Below, piece by piece: positions 25,183 to 33,364 of a DNA stretch of 61,238 nt. The DNA is from Lachnospiraceae bacterium UBA7086. Its GTDB lineage: Bacteria; Bacillota; Clostridia; Lachnospirales; Lachnospiraceae. Location: the NCBI GenBank assembly GCA_002492525.1, contig DKZA01000022.1, positions 1-61,238 on the forward strand, read 5' to 3'. A program made the translations under genes and the position numbers. Within the stretch, counting starts at the first letter, position 1. The number at the start of each line of letters is the position of its first letter. The notes beneath the pieces were generated by a model that had not been told where the DNA came from, searched no databases, and saw only the letters and a program-made list of their open reading frames with translations.

Positions 25183-26498
25183 AAAACAGAAAGTGCCCTG
25201 ATCAGGTAATCCAGGTCTTTCGTTCCCGCAGTTTCCAGGGCGGAGTGCATGGCCAGCTGCGGCAGGCCGATGTCTACCGTATTCATGGATACCTGCGCCA
25301 TCAAAATATTGCCAAGGGTACTTCCGCCCGCAATATCGGAACGATTCGCGTAAGTCTGATATGGCACTTCCGCTTCCCGGCAAATGTCTTTCATCACTGC
25401 TGCGGAATAAGCATCCGTTGCGTAGCGCTGAGAACCATGGTATTTGATCACAATCCCCTCATTGAGGTAAGACTTATTGACTGCATCAGTCTTTTCCGGA
25501 TGATTGGGGTGTACCGCATGGGCATTATCGGCAGAAATCAGGAAGCTTTCCGCCAGCATACATTGATATTCTTCTTCCGTAAGCTGTAATCCGCTGCGGA
25601 TACGCGAAAGTACATCCCGCAAAAAGGAAGAATCCGCTCCCTGCTTGGTGCCGCTTCCGATTTCCTCATTATCAAAAACTGCCAGCATGGTAATATAACT
25701 TTCCGACTCTGCCTTCACAAACGCTTTCATTCCTGCATAGGCACATTCCAGATCATCCAGTCTGGGGCCGCAGATATACTCTTCATCCAGACCAAGTCTG
25801 CTGCACTTATCCCTGTTATACAAGAAAATATCCTGTCCCAGAATCTCGTCCGGCATCACACCGGCTTTCTCTGCAAGCAGGGAAAGATACCCTTCCTGGT
25901 CACCCCTGCCATCCTTACCATTCACGCTTCCCGCAAGCGGCAACATATCCGTCTGCGGATTGTACTCGATTCCCTTATTCATATCCCAGTTCATGTGTAT
26001 GGCGACGTTTGGTATAACCGCTACATTTTGATTGATATTGACTAATTTAGTCATCATCCCGTCCGTTCCTTTCACCACCACACGTCCCGCAATCGACAAA
26101 GGCCTGTCAAGCCAGGTGGACAGAATCATACCGCCATATTTCTCTACGTTCCATTTCCGATAATGCTCCTCCACGGTAAACTCCGGCAGTTCTTTCAATT
26201 TAAAACAGGGAGAATCACTGTGGGCCGCCACGATATGAAAACCCTTTTGTTCCTTTTCCGGTATGGAAAAAGCAATGACCGCCGAGTCATTTCGGTTTAC
26301 ATAATATTTTCCGCCTTTCACAATCTCCCAGGGACATCTTTCCAAAAGCCTCTGATAGCCCGCCTGTTCCAGTTCTCTGTTGATATTCTCCACCGCTTGA
26401 AAACAGGTAGGGCTGTTATCTATAAATGCAAACAGCCCCTCTATATAAGAACTGACCTTTTCTTGTGCGTTTTTCTTACTCTTCGTATCCCGTTTCAT
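25170..26498 (-). CDS. apeB: M18-family aminopeptidase
   Basis: 442 residues; GGAGAAG precedes ATG 26498. Metal and substrate motifs of M18 enzymes are present: HIVAAHSDSPCFKLK, NVAIHMNWDMNKGIEYNPQTD, ICGPRLDDLECAYAG, AVFDNEEIGSGTKQGADS, SADNAHAVHPNHP and AGGSTLGNI near the end. The enzyme is a large cytosolic tetrahedral assembly in relatives, removing N-terminal residues (acidic preference in several members) from peptides. The gene is monocistronic, tail-to-tail with the AraC gene. A 201-bp inverted-repeat element lies upstream, so its promoter must be inside or beside that element. Confidence 0.92.
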   Translation of the reverse strand: MKRDTKSKKNAQEKVSSYIEGLFAFIDNSPTCFQAVENINRELEQAGYQRLLERCPWEIVKGGKYYVNRNDSAVIAFSIPEKEQKGFHIVAAHSDSPCFKLKELPEFTVEEHYRKWNVEKYGGMILSTWLDRPLSIAGRVVVKGTDGMMTKLVNINQNVAVIPNVAIHMNWDMNKGIEYNPQTDMLPLAGSVNGKDGRGDQEGYLSLLAEKAGVMPDEILGQDIFLYNRDKCSRLGLDEEYICGPRLDDLECAYAGMKAFVKAESESYITMLAVFDNEEIGSGTKQGADSSFLRDVLSRIRSGLQLTEEEYQCMLAESFLISADNAHAVHPNHPEKTDAVNKSYLNEGIVIKYHGSQRYATDAYSAAVMKDICREAEVPYQTYANRSDIAGGSTLGNILMAQVSMNTVDIGLPQLAMHSALETAGTKDLDYLIRALSVFYSR

Positions 26499-26586
26499 CC
26501 ATTTCTTCTCCTTCTCTTATCCATTCTTCCTTCTGTTCCCCTCTCTGCTATTCCCTGCTGTCTACTCCTTACTCCCACCTATTTGA

Positions 26587-26787
26587 TAGGTAATTGCGAA
26601 ACTCATTTCAGTGCTGTAATTATTGTGCAAATAGTATAACCATAAGCAGACCCTTGCAAAACGCCAGCACTTGGCGAGGTATTTTCGAGCCTAGTACTGC
26701 TGCGTTTGAATGGAGCGAAAGCGTGTCTGTGTTGGTTATACTGTTTGTGCAATTTCAACAATCGTGGGTGAGTTTCGCAATTACCTA
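26587..26787. mobile_element. 201-bp MITE-like element with long terminal inverted repeats
   Basis: Perfect 19-bp terminal inverted repeats, TAGGTAATTGCGAAACTCA at 26587-26605 and its complement at 26769-26787. Further imperfect pairing extends inward (ATAGTATAACCA versus its partner near 26737-26750). Flanking 10-mers ACCTATTTGA (26577-26586) and ACTTATTTGA (26788-26797) differ at one position and look like a target-site duplication. No transposase is encoded. The element begins 2 nt past the stop codon of the 26790-27551 gene. Confidence 0.8.
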
Positions 26788-26789
26788 AC

Positions 26790-27551
26790 TTATTTGATCC
26801 TTTTTCCCGCCAAAGCTTCAATCACCAGCTTCTCCTGTCCTTTCATAAAAAAGCAGACACCGCCGTAAACTCCCGCCTCATAAAGCTTCCCGATGATCTC
26901 AAGCATCCTCTGATTGAGCCTGTGATAAGTCACAGGATGTTCCCATTGAATTCCCTGCAGATATTCCCGCTGACGGTTATTGAGGCAGGCTAAGCTCCTC
27001 TCGCTCTCCTGTTTACTCCCTTTCTGCATAGAATAACCATTCTGGTCAATATTTAAAAAAGCAAAGGAACAGGATACATAACTGAAAGCTTCTCCGTTCT
27101 CCTGGCTCTTTCTAAATAACAATTCTGTCAGTTTTCCATCCCGCTGACTGTTGTATCTGGATTCTCGCCAGATAATCTCCTGCTCTTTTGCCATTTTCTC
27201 ATTCGGCGACAATGTTGTCAAGCCCGGCATATTCGTCATTTTATTTTGACTATTTTGGTCACCACTTATTCTGCGTAAGGTTCTTCTTCCATATGCATCC
27301 TGCTCCTGTACAAACTCTGCACATGCGGCAAGCAGATTGCCGGAAGGTTCTTCCCGCAGAAGCACCCTGCTGTCATACAGATATTCCATCATAATCTGCC
27401 GGACTTTGGCCCTGGGTGCCGGATAATCCAGACGCTCCACGATCTGATCCAGGGTATAGCCAAGATCCGTCAGATGTCTGACGGCACCGCCGCAGGCCGC
27501 ATCCATTGCAAAATTCGATAATGCTGTTTGAAAATAACCGGGCCTGTCCAT
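26790..27551 (-). CDS. Uncharacterised Firmicute protein
   Basis: 253 residues, not recognised. The N-terminal 90 residues look like a small helical domain (GGAVRHLTDLGYTLDQIVERLDYPAPRAKVRQIMMEYLYDS split in several helices). The middle is low-complexity and polar. The C-terminus has LNNRQREYLQGIQWEHPVTYHRLNQRMLEIIGKLYEAG and GGVCFFMKGQEKLVIEAL. No signal peptide or membrane helix is present. It is 24 nt downstream of no other gene but lies at the end of the run containing the MBL hydrolase (27576), so it may be co-transcribed with it. Confidence 0.6.
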   Translation of the reverse strand: MDRPGYFQTALSNFAMDAACGGAVRHLTDLGYTLDQIVERLDYPAPRAKVRQIMMEYLYDSRVLLREEPSGNLLAACAEFVQEQDAYGRRTLRRISGDQNSQNKMTNMPGLTTLSPNEKMAKEQEIIWRESRYNSQRDGKLTELLFRKSQENGEAFSYVSCSFAFLNIDQNGYSMQKGSKQESERSLACLNNRQREYLQGIQWEHPVTYHRLNQRMLEIIGKLYEAGVYGGVCFFMKGQEKLVIEALAGKRIK

Positions 27552-27575
27552 ACGCCTGTATCCTCTCTTTTTCTA

Positions 27576-28388
27576 CTACAAAAGATAACTTTCCAAATCA
27601 TCCGGCACGCAGAGATTCCCTTGATAATACTGTCTGCCCTCCGCGCTGTACAATTCTTTTCTCTGTTCTATATGCGTATCTTCCGTGTGGTACAGAATCA
27701 GATTCGGAATATGGATCGCCTCCGCCTGTTCGCAGGCTTCCTTCACCGTCGTATGGTGCTTTTCATAGGGGCCAAAAATATCCGCCTCTCCATACATACA
27801 GAACGCTTCCAGCATCAGCCAGTGACTGTCTTTTACATATTGACTGTTTTGGTCATTATAAGGTTCGTCTCCACAGCAGGTAAGGCGTTTTCCTTTTGTA
27901 TACTCTATCGTAAACCCATACTGTTTATCCTTGGTGGACAGGATATCAAAAAAAGTCACCTCATGCCCCAGTATCTGTCTGCTTTCTCCGTCCTGCACTA
28001 CCTGAAAACATATCCTGCTGCCGATATGCTTTTTAATCTTGTCCTGTAATAAGGTATCGGCCATATTCTTAAGAATCCGGATAACCTCATCATGACCATA
28101 AATATCCACACGCCCTATATAATCCCCCTTATTGATGCCCTGTCCGATCTTACGGATAACCCACAGGATTCCCATAATATGATCAATATGCTTGTGGGTG
28201 ATGATTATATGATGAATGGATTTCCAGTCAATTCCTGCCCTTTCCATCTGTACAAGGACACCATTGCCACCGCCGCCATCCACCAGAAGGCACGCTTCCT
28301 TTTCTTCCAGTACAAAACATGTATTATAGCACGCAGTGACCATCGCCATCCCCGTGCCGAGCATTGTAAGTCTCATAATCTTCCTCAT
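27576..28388 (-). CDS. Metallo-beta-lactamase-fold hydrolase
   Basis: 270 residues. The metal-binding motif HKHIDH (about residues 61-66) and downstream CCGDEP and a C-terminal LYHTED give the usual ligands. The N-terminus MRLTMLGTGMAMVTACYNTC matches the RNase Z/ArsA-like branch, whose members hydrolyse phosphodiesters or nucleotides. It lacks a C-terminal exosite of RNase Z, so tRNA processing is not implied. Two near ATGs (28388 and 28376) are possible; the second has AGGAAG upstream. It follows nth by 21 nt, so it is probably part of the nitrilase-nth-MBL run. Confidence 0.8.
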   Translation of the reverse strand: MRKIMRLTMLGTGMAMVTACYNTCFVLEEKEACLLVDGGGGNGVLVQMERAGIDWKSIHHIIITHKHIDHIMGILWVIRKIGQGINKGDYIGRVDIYGHDEVIRILKNMADTLLQDKIKKHIGSRICFQVVQDGESRQILGHEVTFFDILSTKDKQYGFTIEYTKGKRLTCCGDEPYNDQNSQYVKDSHWLMLEAFCMYGEADIFGPYEKHHTTVKEACEQAEAIHIPNLILYHTEDTHIEQRKELYSAEGRQYYQGNLCVPDDLESYLL

Positions 28389-28409
28389 TTCCGGGTATTC
28401 CCCTGCCTG

Positions 28410-29042
28410 TCAGATATTTTTCTTACAGATATCCTGCAGACAGCATCTGTCGCAGTAAGGTGCTGTCCTGGCCGTGCATACTTCCCTGCCATGGTACACC
28501 AGCCTGTGGCAGAAATCACTGCCTTCTTCCGGCGGCACAATCTTCCACAGCGCCATCTCCACCTTCTTCGGCTCCTTGATGTCGTCCACCAGTCCGATCC
28601 GATTGCACAGCCTGATGCAATGGGTGTCCGTAACGATGGCCGGTTTGCCAAACACATCCCCCATGATCAGATTGGCACTCTTTCTGCCTACTCCCGGCAG
28701 GCCAAGCAATGCGTCAAAATCTTCCGGCACTTTACCGTCGTACTTTTCTAACAGCTGTTTCATACACCCGCTGATATCCCGGGCTTTACTTTTGCCAAGC
28801 CCGCAGGGATGCACGATTGCCTCGATCTCCTCCACCGGTGCCAAAGCCAAAGCCTCCACATCCGGAAATTTCTCATACAGCTTTTCCACCACTACATTGA
28901 CTCTTGCATCGGTACACTGCGCCGCCAGTCTCACACTGACAAGCAGTTTCCAGGCCTCATTATAATCAAGTGTACAGCCCGCATCAGGGTATTCTTCTTT
29001 CAGTCTCTCTATCACGGCAAGCGCCAGTTCCTTTTTTCTCAT
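28410..29042 (-). CDS. nth: Endonuclease III
   Basis: 210 residues, standard length. The helix-hairpin-helix with catalytic Lys is LLGLPGVGRKSANLIMGDVF, the catalytic Asp is in VTDTHCIRLCNRIG, and the 4Fe-4S cluster is C-x6-C-x2-C-x5-C at the C-terminus (CTARTAPYCDRCCLQDIC). It removes oxidised pyrimidines from DNA and nicks the abasic site. The start at 29042 lies 59 nt inside the upstream nitrilase gene in another frame; the N-terminus MRKKELALAVIERLKEEYPD is typical of the family, so the overlap is probably real. Neighbouring tag supports a DNA repair grouping. Confidence 0.95.
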   Translation of the reverse strand: MRKKELALAVIERLKEEYPDAGCTLDYNEAWKLLVSVRLAAQCTDARVNVVVEKLYEKFPDVEALALAPVEEIEAIVHPCGLGKSKARDISGCMKQLLEKYDGKVPEDFDALLGLPGVGRKSANLIMGDVFGKPAIVTDTHCIRLCNRIGLVDDIKEPKKVEMALWKIVPPEEGSDFCHRLVYHGREVCTARTAPYCDRCCLQDICKKNI

Positions 29043-29934
29043 AGTAACAACCTTTCTTCCATCTATAATCGGCTCGAATGAACGGTTCCCGAATCTCTTC
29101 TTCCACTATAAGTCCGTATCTGTCGGGACGTCTATAGGCATTGCCATGTACCTCCCTGCTGCGGTATTCTCTGATATCTCCCATGGGAAAATCAGCCAGA
29201 TAGATTCCTTCTTCTTCCCCCGCATCCAAAAGCATGGTATCTCTCGATTCCGGCAGTTCCGGCTTGTAAGCAATTCCATCAAAAGCCGTAGAATGACCAT
29301 TACAGTCAGGATGACCCTGCGGATAATTTACCGTAGCAATCCCCAGCATATTCTCGTAAGCTCTTGCCCTAAGCTGGGAAATACGGTTAATCTCCATGGG
29401 GCAGGCATTAGGCGTCAGAATCAGCTCCGCTCCCTTCAGCATAAGAATCCGCGCACTCTCTGGAAATTCTCTGTCATAACAGATCATAGCGCCAATCTTT
29501 ACTGTTCCCCCAGCCGTGTCCAAATCTGCCACATAGAAGTCCTCTCCCGGCGTCAGTCTACATTCCTCCCCGAAATCGCAGGTATGTACTTTTGCATAGG
29601 TCAGTATAATATGACCATATCGGTCAATTAAAACCACGGTATTTCTTGGAAGCGGCTCCCAGGCTTCCAGAAGCGTAACCGCCACTGCCATATCCAGTTC
29701 TTTCGCCAGTTCCTGATAGGCCCGCACGAAATCACTCTCCACCGATACCGCCGTCCTCTTTAATTCCTCCACATTCTCCACAATCCGGTATCCCACACTC
29801 CACATTTCGGGAAAAAGGGCGATGTCAGCCCCCATTTCCTTTGCTTTCCTGCAGGCCTCCAGTCCTTTTTGCAGATTTCCCTCTATTGTCCCGGCCGGTT
29901 GCAATTGCAGCAGGGCCACTTTCAAACTATCCAT
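28984..29934 (-). CDS. Carbon-nitrogen hydrolase (nitrilase superfamily)
   Basis: 316 residues. The catalytic triad is present: Glu in ALFPEMWSVGY (about 42), Lys in YAKVHTCDFGEE (about 117), Cys in GAMICYDREFPESAR (about 150). The family hydrolyses amide or nitrile bonds. The closest remembered branch is the Nit/omega-amidase or N-carbamoyl group, but the substrate cannot be fixed. The last 20 residues are rich in charged residues and come from the region overlapping nth, so they may be a recent extension. The start is 7 nt after the tag stop. Confidence 0.85.
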   Translation of the reverse strand: MDSLKVALLQLQPAGTIEGNLQKGLEACRKAKEMGADIALFPEMWSVGYRIVENVEELKRTAVSVESDFVRAYQELAKELDMAVAVTLLEAWEPLPRNTVVLIDRYGHIILTYAKVHTCDFGEECRLTPGEDFYVADLDTAGGTVKIGAMICYDREFPESARILMLKGAELILTPNACPMEINRISQLRARAYENMLGIATVNYPQGHPDCNGHSTAFDGIAYKPELPESRDTMLLDAGEEEGIYLADFPMGDIREYRSREVHGNAYRRPDRYGLIVEEEIREPFIRADYRWKKGCYYEKKGTGACRDRETERRIP

Positions 29935-29940
29935 ATCCTA

Positions 29941-30522
29941 TTACCCTTCCTTCTGCTGTCTGCACAGATAACATCCTTCCTCATGGGAATAGATGACCCC
30001 TACCGCCTGCAGATAGGCGTAGATAATCGTGGTTCCCACAAATTTCATGCCGCGTCTGATCAGGTCTTTGGATATGGCATCCGAGAGCGGCGAACTTACC
30101 TTATCATTCTCATACACAACTTCGCCTTTGGTATATCCCCACAGATAGGCGTCAAAGCTGCCATACTCCGCCGCAATTTCCCTGAAAATACGGGCATTGT
30201 TCACCGCCGCCTTAATCTTAAGCCGGTTGCGGATGATTCCCTCATCCTGTCGCAATGCTTCTATCTTATCCTCATCATAACCGCATACAGTGTCCAAGTC
30301 AAATCCATCAAAAGCCCTGCCAAACGCCTCTTTCTTGTTCAGCACACACTCCCAGGACAATCCTGCCTGAAAGGACTCCAGAATCAGCATTTCAAAAAGA
30401 ACCTTATCGTCATGTACCGGCACGCCCCACTCTTCATCATGATATTTCAGGTAGCGCGGGTTTTTCGGATTCGCCCACCGGCAACGCCTTTTACCGTCCT
30501 GGTACTGCATATGATCAGCCAT
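29941..30522 (-). CDS. tag: DNA-3-methyladenine glycosylase I
   Basis: 193 residues. Family motifs: RCRWANPKNPRYLKYHDEEWG at the N-terminus (catalytic Glu and zinc Cys), FEMLILESFQAGLSWECVLNK, and the C-terminal HxxxC with CYLCRQQ. It excises 3-methyladenine from alkylated DNA. ATG 30522 overlaps the end of the CPBP protease gene by 8 nt; GGAGGAAG sits before it. It is transcribed with nitrilase and nth. Confidence 0.95.
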   Translation of the reverse strand: MADHMQYQDGKRRCRWANPKNPRYLKYHDEEWGVPVHDDKVLFEMLILESFQAGLSWECVLNKKEAFGRAFDGFDLDTVCGYDEDKIEALRQDEGIIRNRLKIKAAVNNARIFREIAAEYGSFDAYLWGYTKGEVVYENDKVSSPLSDAISKDLIRRGMKFVGTTIIYAYLQAVGVIYSHEEGCYLCRQQKEG

Positions 30523-31354
30523 TATTCTTCCTCCTTCTCATCATCCATATTGCCGCCAGACTCACCACCAGATAACCCAGGATAGATACTGTCGAAGATT
30601 CAATGCCAAATTCTCCGCCGGTCAATAAAACAGATGTTGTTTTCAGCTGATAACTGTAAAGTGCATACTGGTCAAACTCCGTACCAATGGTCAGCACGCC
30701 GCCTACAATCACCAGATTCCAGACGGCGTGCACAATGGCACTGTTCCACACAGACCGCCCTTCCAGTGTAATCAGGGAAAACATAATTCCCACCAGAGTG
30801 CCCGCAATTATTACCTGTGCATAACTTAACAGGCTGAATTTCCTGCCAACAATATGCAGAGATGCAAAAAGTACGGAAGGCGCTACAATACCGGCCGTTC
30901 TGCCAAATCTTTTAATCACTACATTCATTAAAAGCCCGCGAAACAAGAGTTCTTCCACAATACCTGCTCCCAGTCCCGCATTAAAAATGCCCGAAAAAAC
31001 CAGTGCCAGTTTCATTCCTGTATCCATGGGATTTACCGCAAAATTTCCAGGAAAAAGCAGATAGACACCACTGACTGTTCCCGGAAGCAGCAAAGCCGCC
31101 ACCGCCCATTTCACCTTAACCCGGCACTTGGGTATCGCATACGCTGTCATCTCTTCTTTCAAATATTTGGTGCAGAAAAGCCACACCAGGATATAGGCGA
31201 ACGCTATATACAGCAGTCCTGCTGTCATATTACAAACCCACGCCGGCACCCCTGAGGCAGCCAGCAGATTGGCCGCCATCTGTGACAATACACCCGCAAC
31301 AATCAAAACCGCCACACTGACTATAATAGTCAAAATCATTTTCCCAGTTTTCAT
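30515..31354 (-). CDS. CPBP-family intramembrane glutamic protease
   Basis: 279 residues with about eight hydrophobic helices. The active-site motif EELLFRGLLMN (about 149-159) and the later HIVGRKF and HAVWNL histidines define the CaaX-protease/bacteriocin-processing (CPBP) family. It acts in the cytoplasmic membrane. In bacteria it is linked with bacteriocin self-immunity or peptide processing. AAGGAGAT precedes ATG 31354. The first gene of the run that includes tag, nitrilase and nth. Confidence 0.9.
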   Translation of the reverse strand: MKTGKMILTIIVSVAVLIVAGVLSQMAANLLAASGVPAWVCNMTAGLLYIAFAYILVWLFCTKYLKEEMTAYAIPKCRVKVKWAVAALLLPGTVSGVYLLFPGNFAVNPMDTGMKLALVFSGIFNAGLGAGIVEELLFRGLLMNVVIKRFGRTAGIVAPSVLFASLHIVGRKFSLLSYAQVIIAGTLVGIMFSLITLEGRSVWNSAIVHAVWNLVIVGGVLTIGTEFDQYALYSYQLKTTSVLLTGGEFGIESSTVSILGYLVVSLAAIWMMRRRKNNG

Positions 31355-31406
31355 CCTATAATCTCCTTATCCGGCCAAACTTTTCCGACACTGCCCGTCC
31401 TATATA

Positions 31407-32243
31407 CTATAACGAAATCCGCCCCGCAGTTTCTTCAGCCGCAAGCCATCTTGCCACGCCGTCTTCATCATTGGAGCCAATCACCCCTGTGGCAAGGGCT
31501 TTCAACTGTGGCACAGCATTACCCACCGCATAACATTCGTCGGAGATTTCAAACATGGGAATATCATTGATGGCGTCCCCAAAGGATACCACTTTATCAC
31601 AATGCCATATTTCTTTCAGTTTTCTAATAGCTTCCGCCTTGGACGCCTTCTTCGGCATGATTTCCAGAAAGAACTCCGGGCGGTACAATTCCTGCTGTAG
31701 TGTACAGCGATACCGGTTATCCTTTACAAATATTTCATACAACGGCCGTAACTCTTCTTCCTTGGCAATGCAGGTGAAATAAAAGATATCTCCCTGATAC
31801 AGTCCGCTTTCTTCCGCAAGAGGACGGAATCTTGGATCTCCCTTCCTCATATCCAGATATCGCCGGATCCCCTCATTCGTTTGGTCAGCCCTATAGGATA
31901 CCCGCTCCACACCGTCCACATAAGCATAAACCAACGGATTCGCGCCATATGTCTGTAACGTTCTGCGTGCATCTTCTGCCTCTTTTGGGGTAAAAGCAAG
32001 AGAAGAAAGCACTTCTTTCGTGGCCGGATTGATAATCAGTACGCCGTTATAGGCAATGACCGGAATGGTCGTCGATAATCCCTGTGCTACCACAGAAGCC
32101 GACACAAGAGAACGAGCCGTAGCATAAGTAAACTGCATGCCTTTTGCCACCAGCTCGTTAATTGTTTGAATACTATATTGACTTATGCGGTCATTACTAT
32201 TCAAAAGTGTACCATCCAGATCAGTCACATAAAGTGTACTCAT
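31407..32243 (-). CDS. HAD-superfamily hydrolase, Cof type
   Basis: 278 residues. Motif I is YVTDLDGTLLNS near the start, motif II is TYATARS, motif III Lys and motif IV are in KASKAEAIRKL and VVSFGDAINDIPMFE. The C2-type cap lies between motifs II and III. Members dephosphorylate sugar phosphates, FMN, PLP or related metabolites. GGGGAAA precedes the ATG at 32243. It follows the S1-domain gene by 62 nt on the same strand and probably shares its transcript. Confidence 0.92.
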   Translation of the reverse strand: MSTLYVTDLDGTLLNSNDRISQYSIQTINELVAKGMQFTYATARSLVSASVVAQGLSTTIPVIAYNGVLIINPATKEVLSSLAFTPKEAEDARRTLQTYGANPLVYAYVDGVERVSYRADQTNEGIRRYLDMRKGDPRFRPLAEESGLYQGDIFYFTCIAKEEELRPLYEIFVKDNRYRCTLQQELYRPEFFLEIMPKKASKAEAIRKLKEIWHCDKVVSFGDAINDIPMFEISDECYAVGNAVPQLKALATGVIGSNDEDGVARWLAAEETAGRISL

Positions 32244-32305
32244 AAATTTTCCCCGCCTTCATTGATCTCTTATTCCGACCGGATGTCCATTCCGTTTTTC
32301 TCTTC

Positions 32306-33205
32306 CTATAACTTAATCTTGGCAAGCAGATCTCCCAGACTCGTGGAAACCGATTCTCCGGACACATACTCCTCCACTTCCTCCTCGGTCTGTGTATCTA
32401 CCATCTCTTCCTCCAGAGCCTTCATACTCAGACTCACTTTATTGTCATTGGTATTTACTATTTTAACCTTAACCTTCTGCCCCTCTTTTAAGACCTCATG
32501 AGGCGTGGCAATCCGCTTTTGGCAGATCTGCGAAATATGCACCAGACCGCTGATTCCGTTTCCCAAGCTGATAAAAGCGCCATAAGGCATCAGACGCTCC
32601 ACCACGCCTTCCATCACCGTTCCCGGCACCATCATGGAAATCCTGTGATTGCGCTCTTCTGTTTCCTTCTGTCTGGCAACGGCCTTGCCGGAAAGTACCA
32701 GTTTCGTCTTATCCCGGTCCACGTTGATAACTTTGACCTCTATCTCTTTTCCCACCCAGGCATCCGTATCTTCCACATAATCGCTGGTAATCTGGGATGC
32801 CGGAATAAAGGCCCGGATGCCCTCCAGATAAGTAACCACACCGCTTGGCACACTCTCCTTGATGCGGACTATCACAGTCTGTTCCGTCTCCATCAGTTCC
32901 TGTAACTTGTCCCAGGCCAACACATCGTTGGCTTCTTTTTTAGAAAGTTCAATATTACCCTCTCCGTCGTCCATACGGATCACCGTTGCTTCTATCTCAT
33001 CCCCCACTGCAATTTTGCCTGCCGCAAGGAAATCCGGATCATTGCTTAAATTCTCAGCCTTGATGATGCCCTGGGTATAATATTTTAAGTCCAGAATGAC
33101 TTCTTCCTCATTCACATCAATTACTGTCCCTTTGATAATATCTCCTTCACCAATCTTACGAAAAGACGCCTCTAATTCCTTTTCATAATCTTTCATGGAC
33201 TCCAT
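32306..33205 (-). CDS. S1 RNA-binding domain protein (ribosomal protein S1-like)
   Basis: 299 residues with three S1 (OB-fold) domains: about 18-88 (GDIIKGTVIDVNEEEVILDL), 107-175 (TVIVRIKESVPSGVVTYLEG, then KEIEVKVINVDRDKTKLVLS) and 192-262 (VPGTVMEGVVERLMPYGAFI ... NDNKVSLSMKALE). The acidic C-terminal tail is about 35 residues. Full-length S1 of E. coli has six domains; short forms like this occur in Clostridia and take part in mRNA binding and ribosome association. AGGAAGAG precedes ATG 33205. Confidence 0.9.
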   Translation of the reverse strand: MESMKDYEKELEASFRKIGEGDIIKGTVIDVNEEEVILDLKYYTQGIIKAENLSNDPDFLAAGKIAVGDEIEATVIRMDDGEGNIELSKKEANDVLAWDKLQELMETEQTVIVRIKESVPSGVVTYLEGIRAFIPASQITSDYVEDTDAWVGKEIEVKVINVDRDKTKLVLSGKAVARQKETEERNHRISMMVPGTVMEGVVERLMPYGAFISLGNGISGLVHISQICQKRIATPHEVLKEGQKVKVKIVNTNDNKVSLSMKALEEEMVDTQTEEEVEEYVSGESVSTSLGDLLAKIKL

Positions 33206-33288
33206 TTTTCTCTTCCTCCTGCTCCATTCTTATCCTGGCTGATAACCAGACATTTTGATTGTAACTTCACAATCTCTTTTACACAATA

Positions 33289-33336
33289 CTTTTTTAAAAA
33301 AATTTCACAGGGCACATCATTTCTGATATGCCCTGT
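33289..33336 (-). terminator. Terminator of the hemerythrin-response regulator gene
   Basis: ACAGGGCA (33307-33314) pairs with TGCCCTGT (33329-33336). On the minus strand the hairpin is followed by AAATTTTTTT. It begins 29 nt after the stop at 33365. Confidence 0.85.
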
Positions 33337-33364
33337 ATCTGATAACGCTGCTATATTTTCTTCT

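Noticed and set aside
26594..26821. Frames inside the 201-bp element
   Set aside because: They come from the palindromic sequence itself and overlap the inverted repeats; not conserved as protein by any sign.
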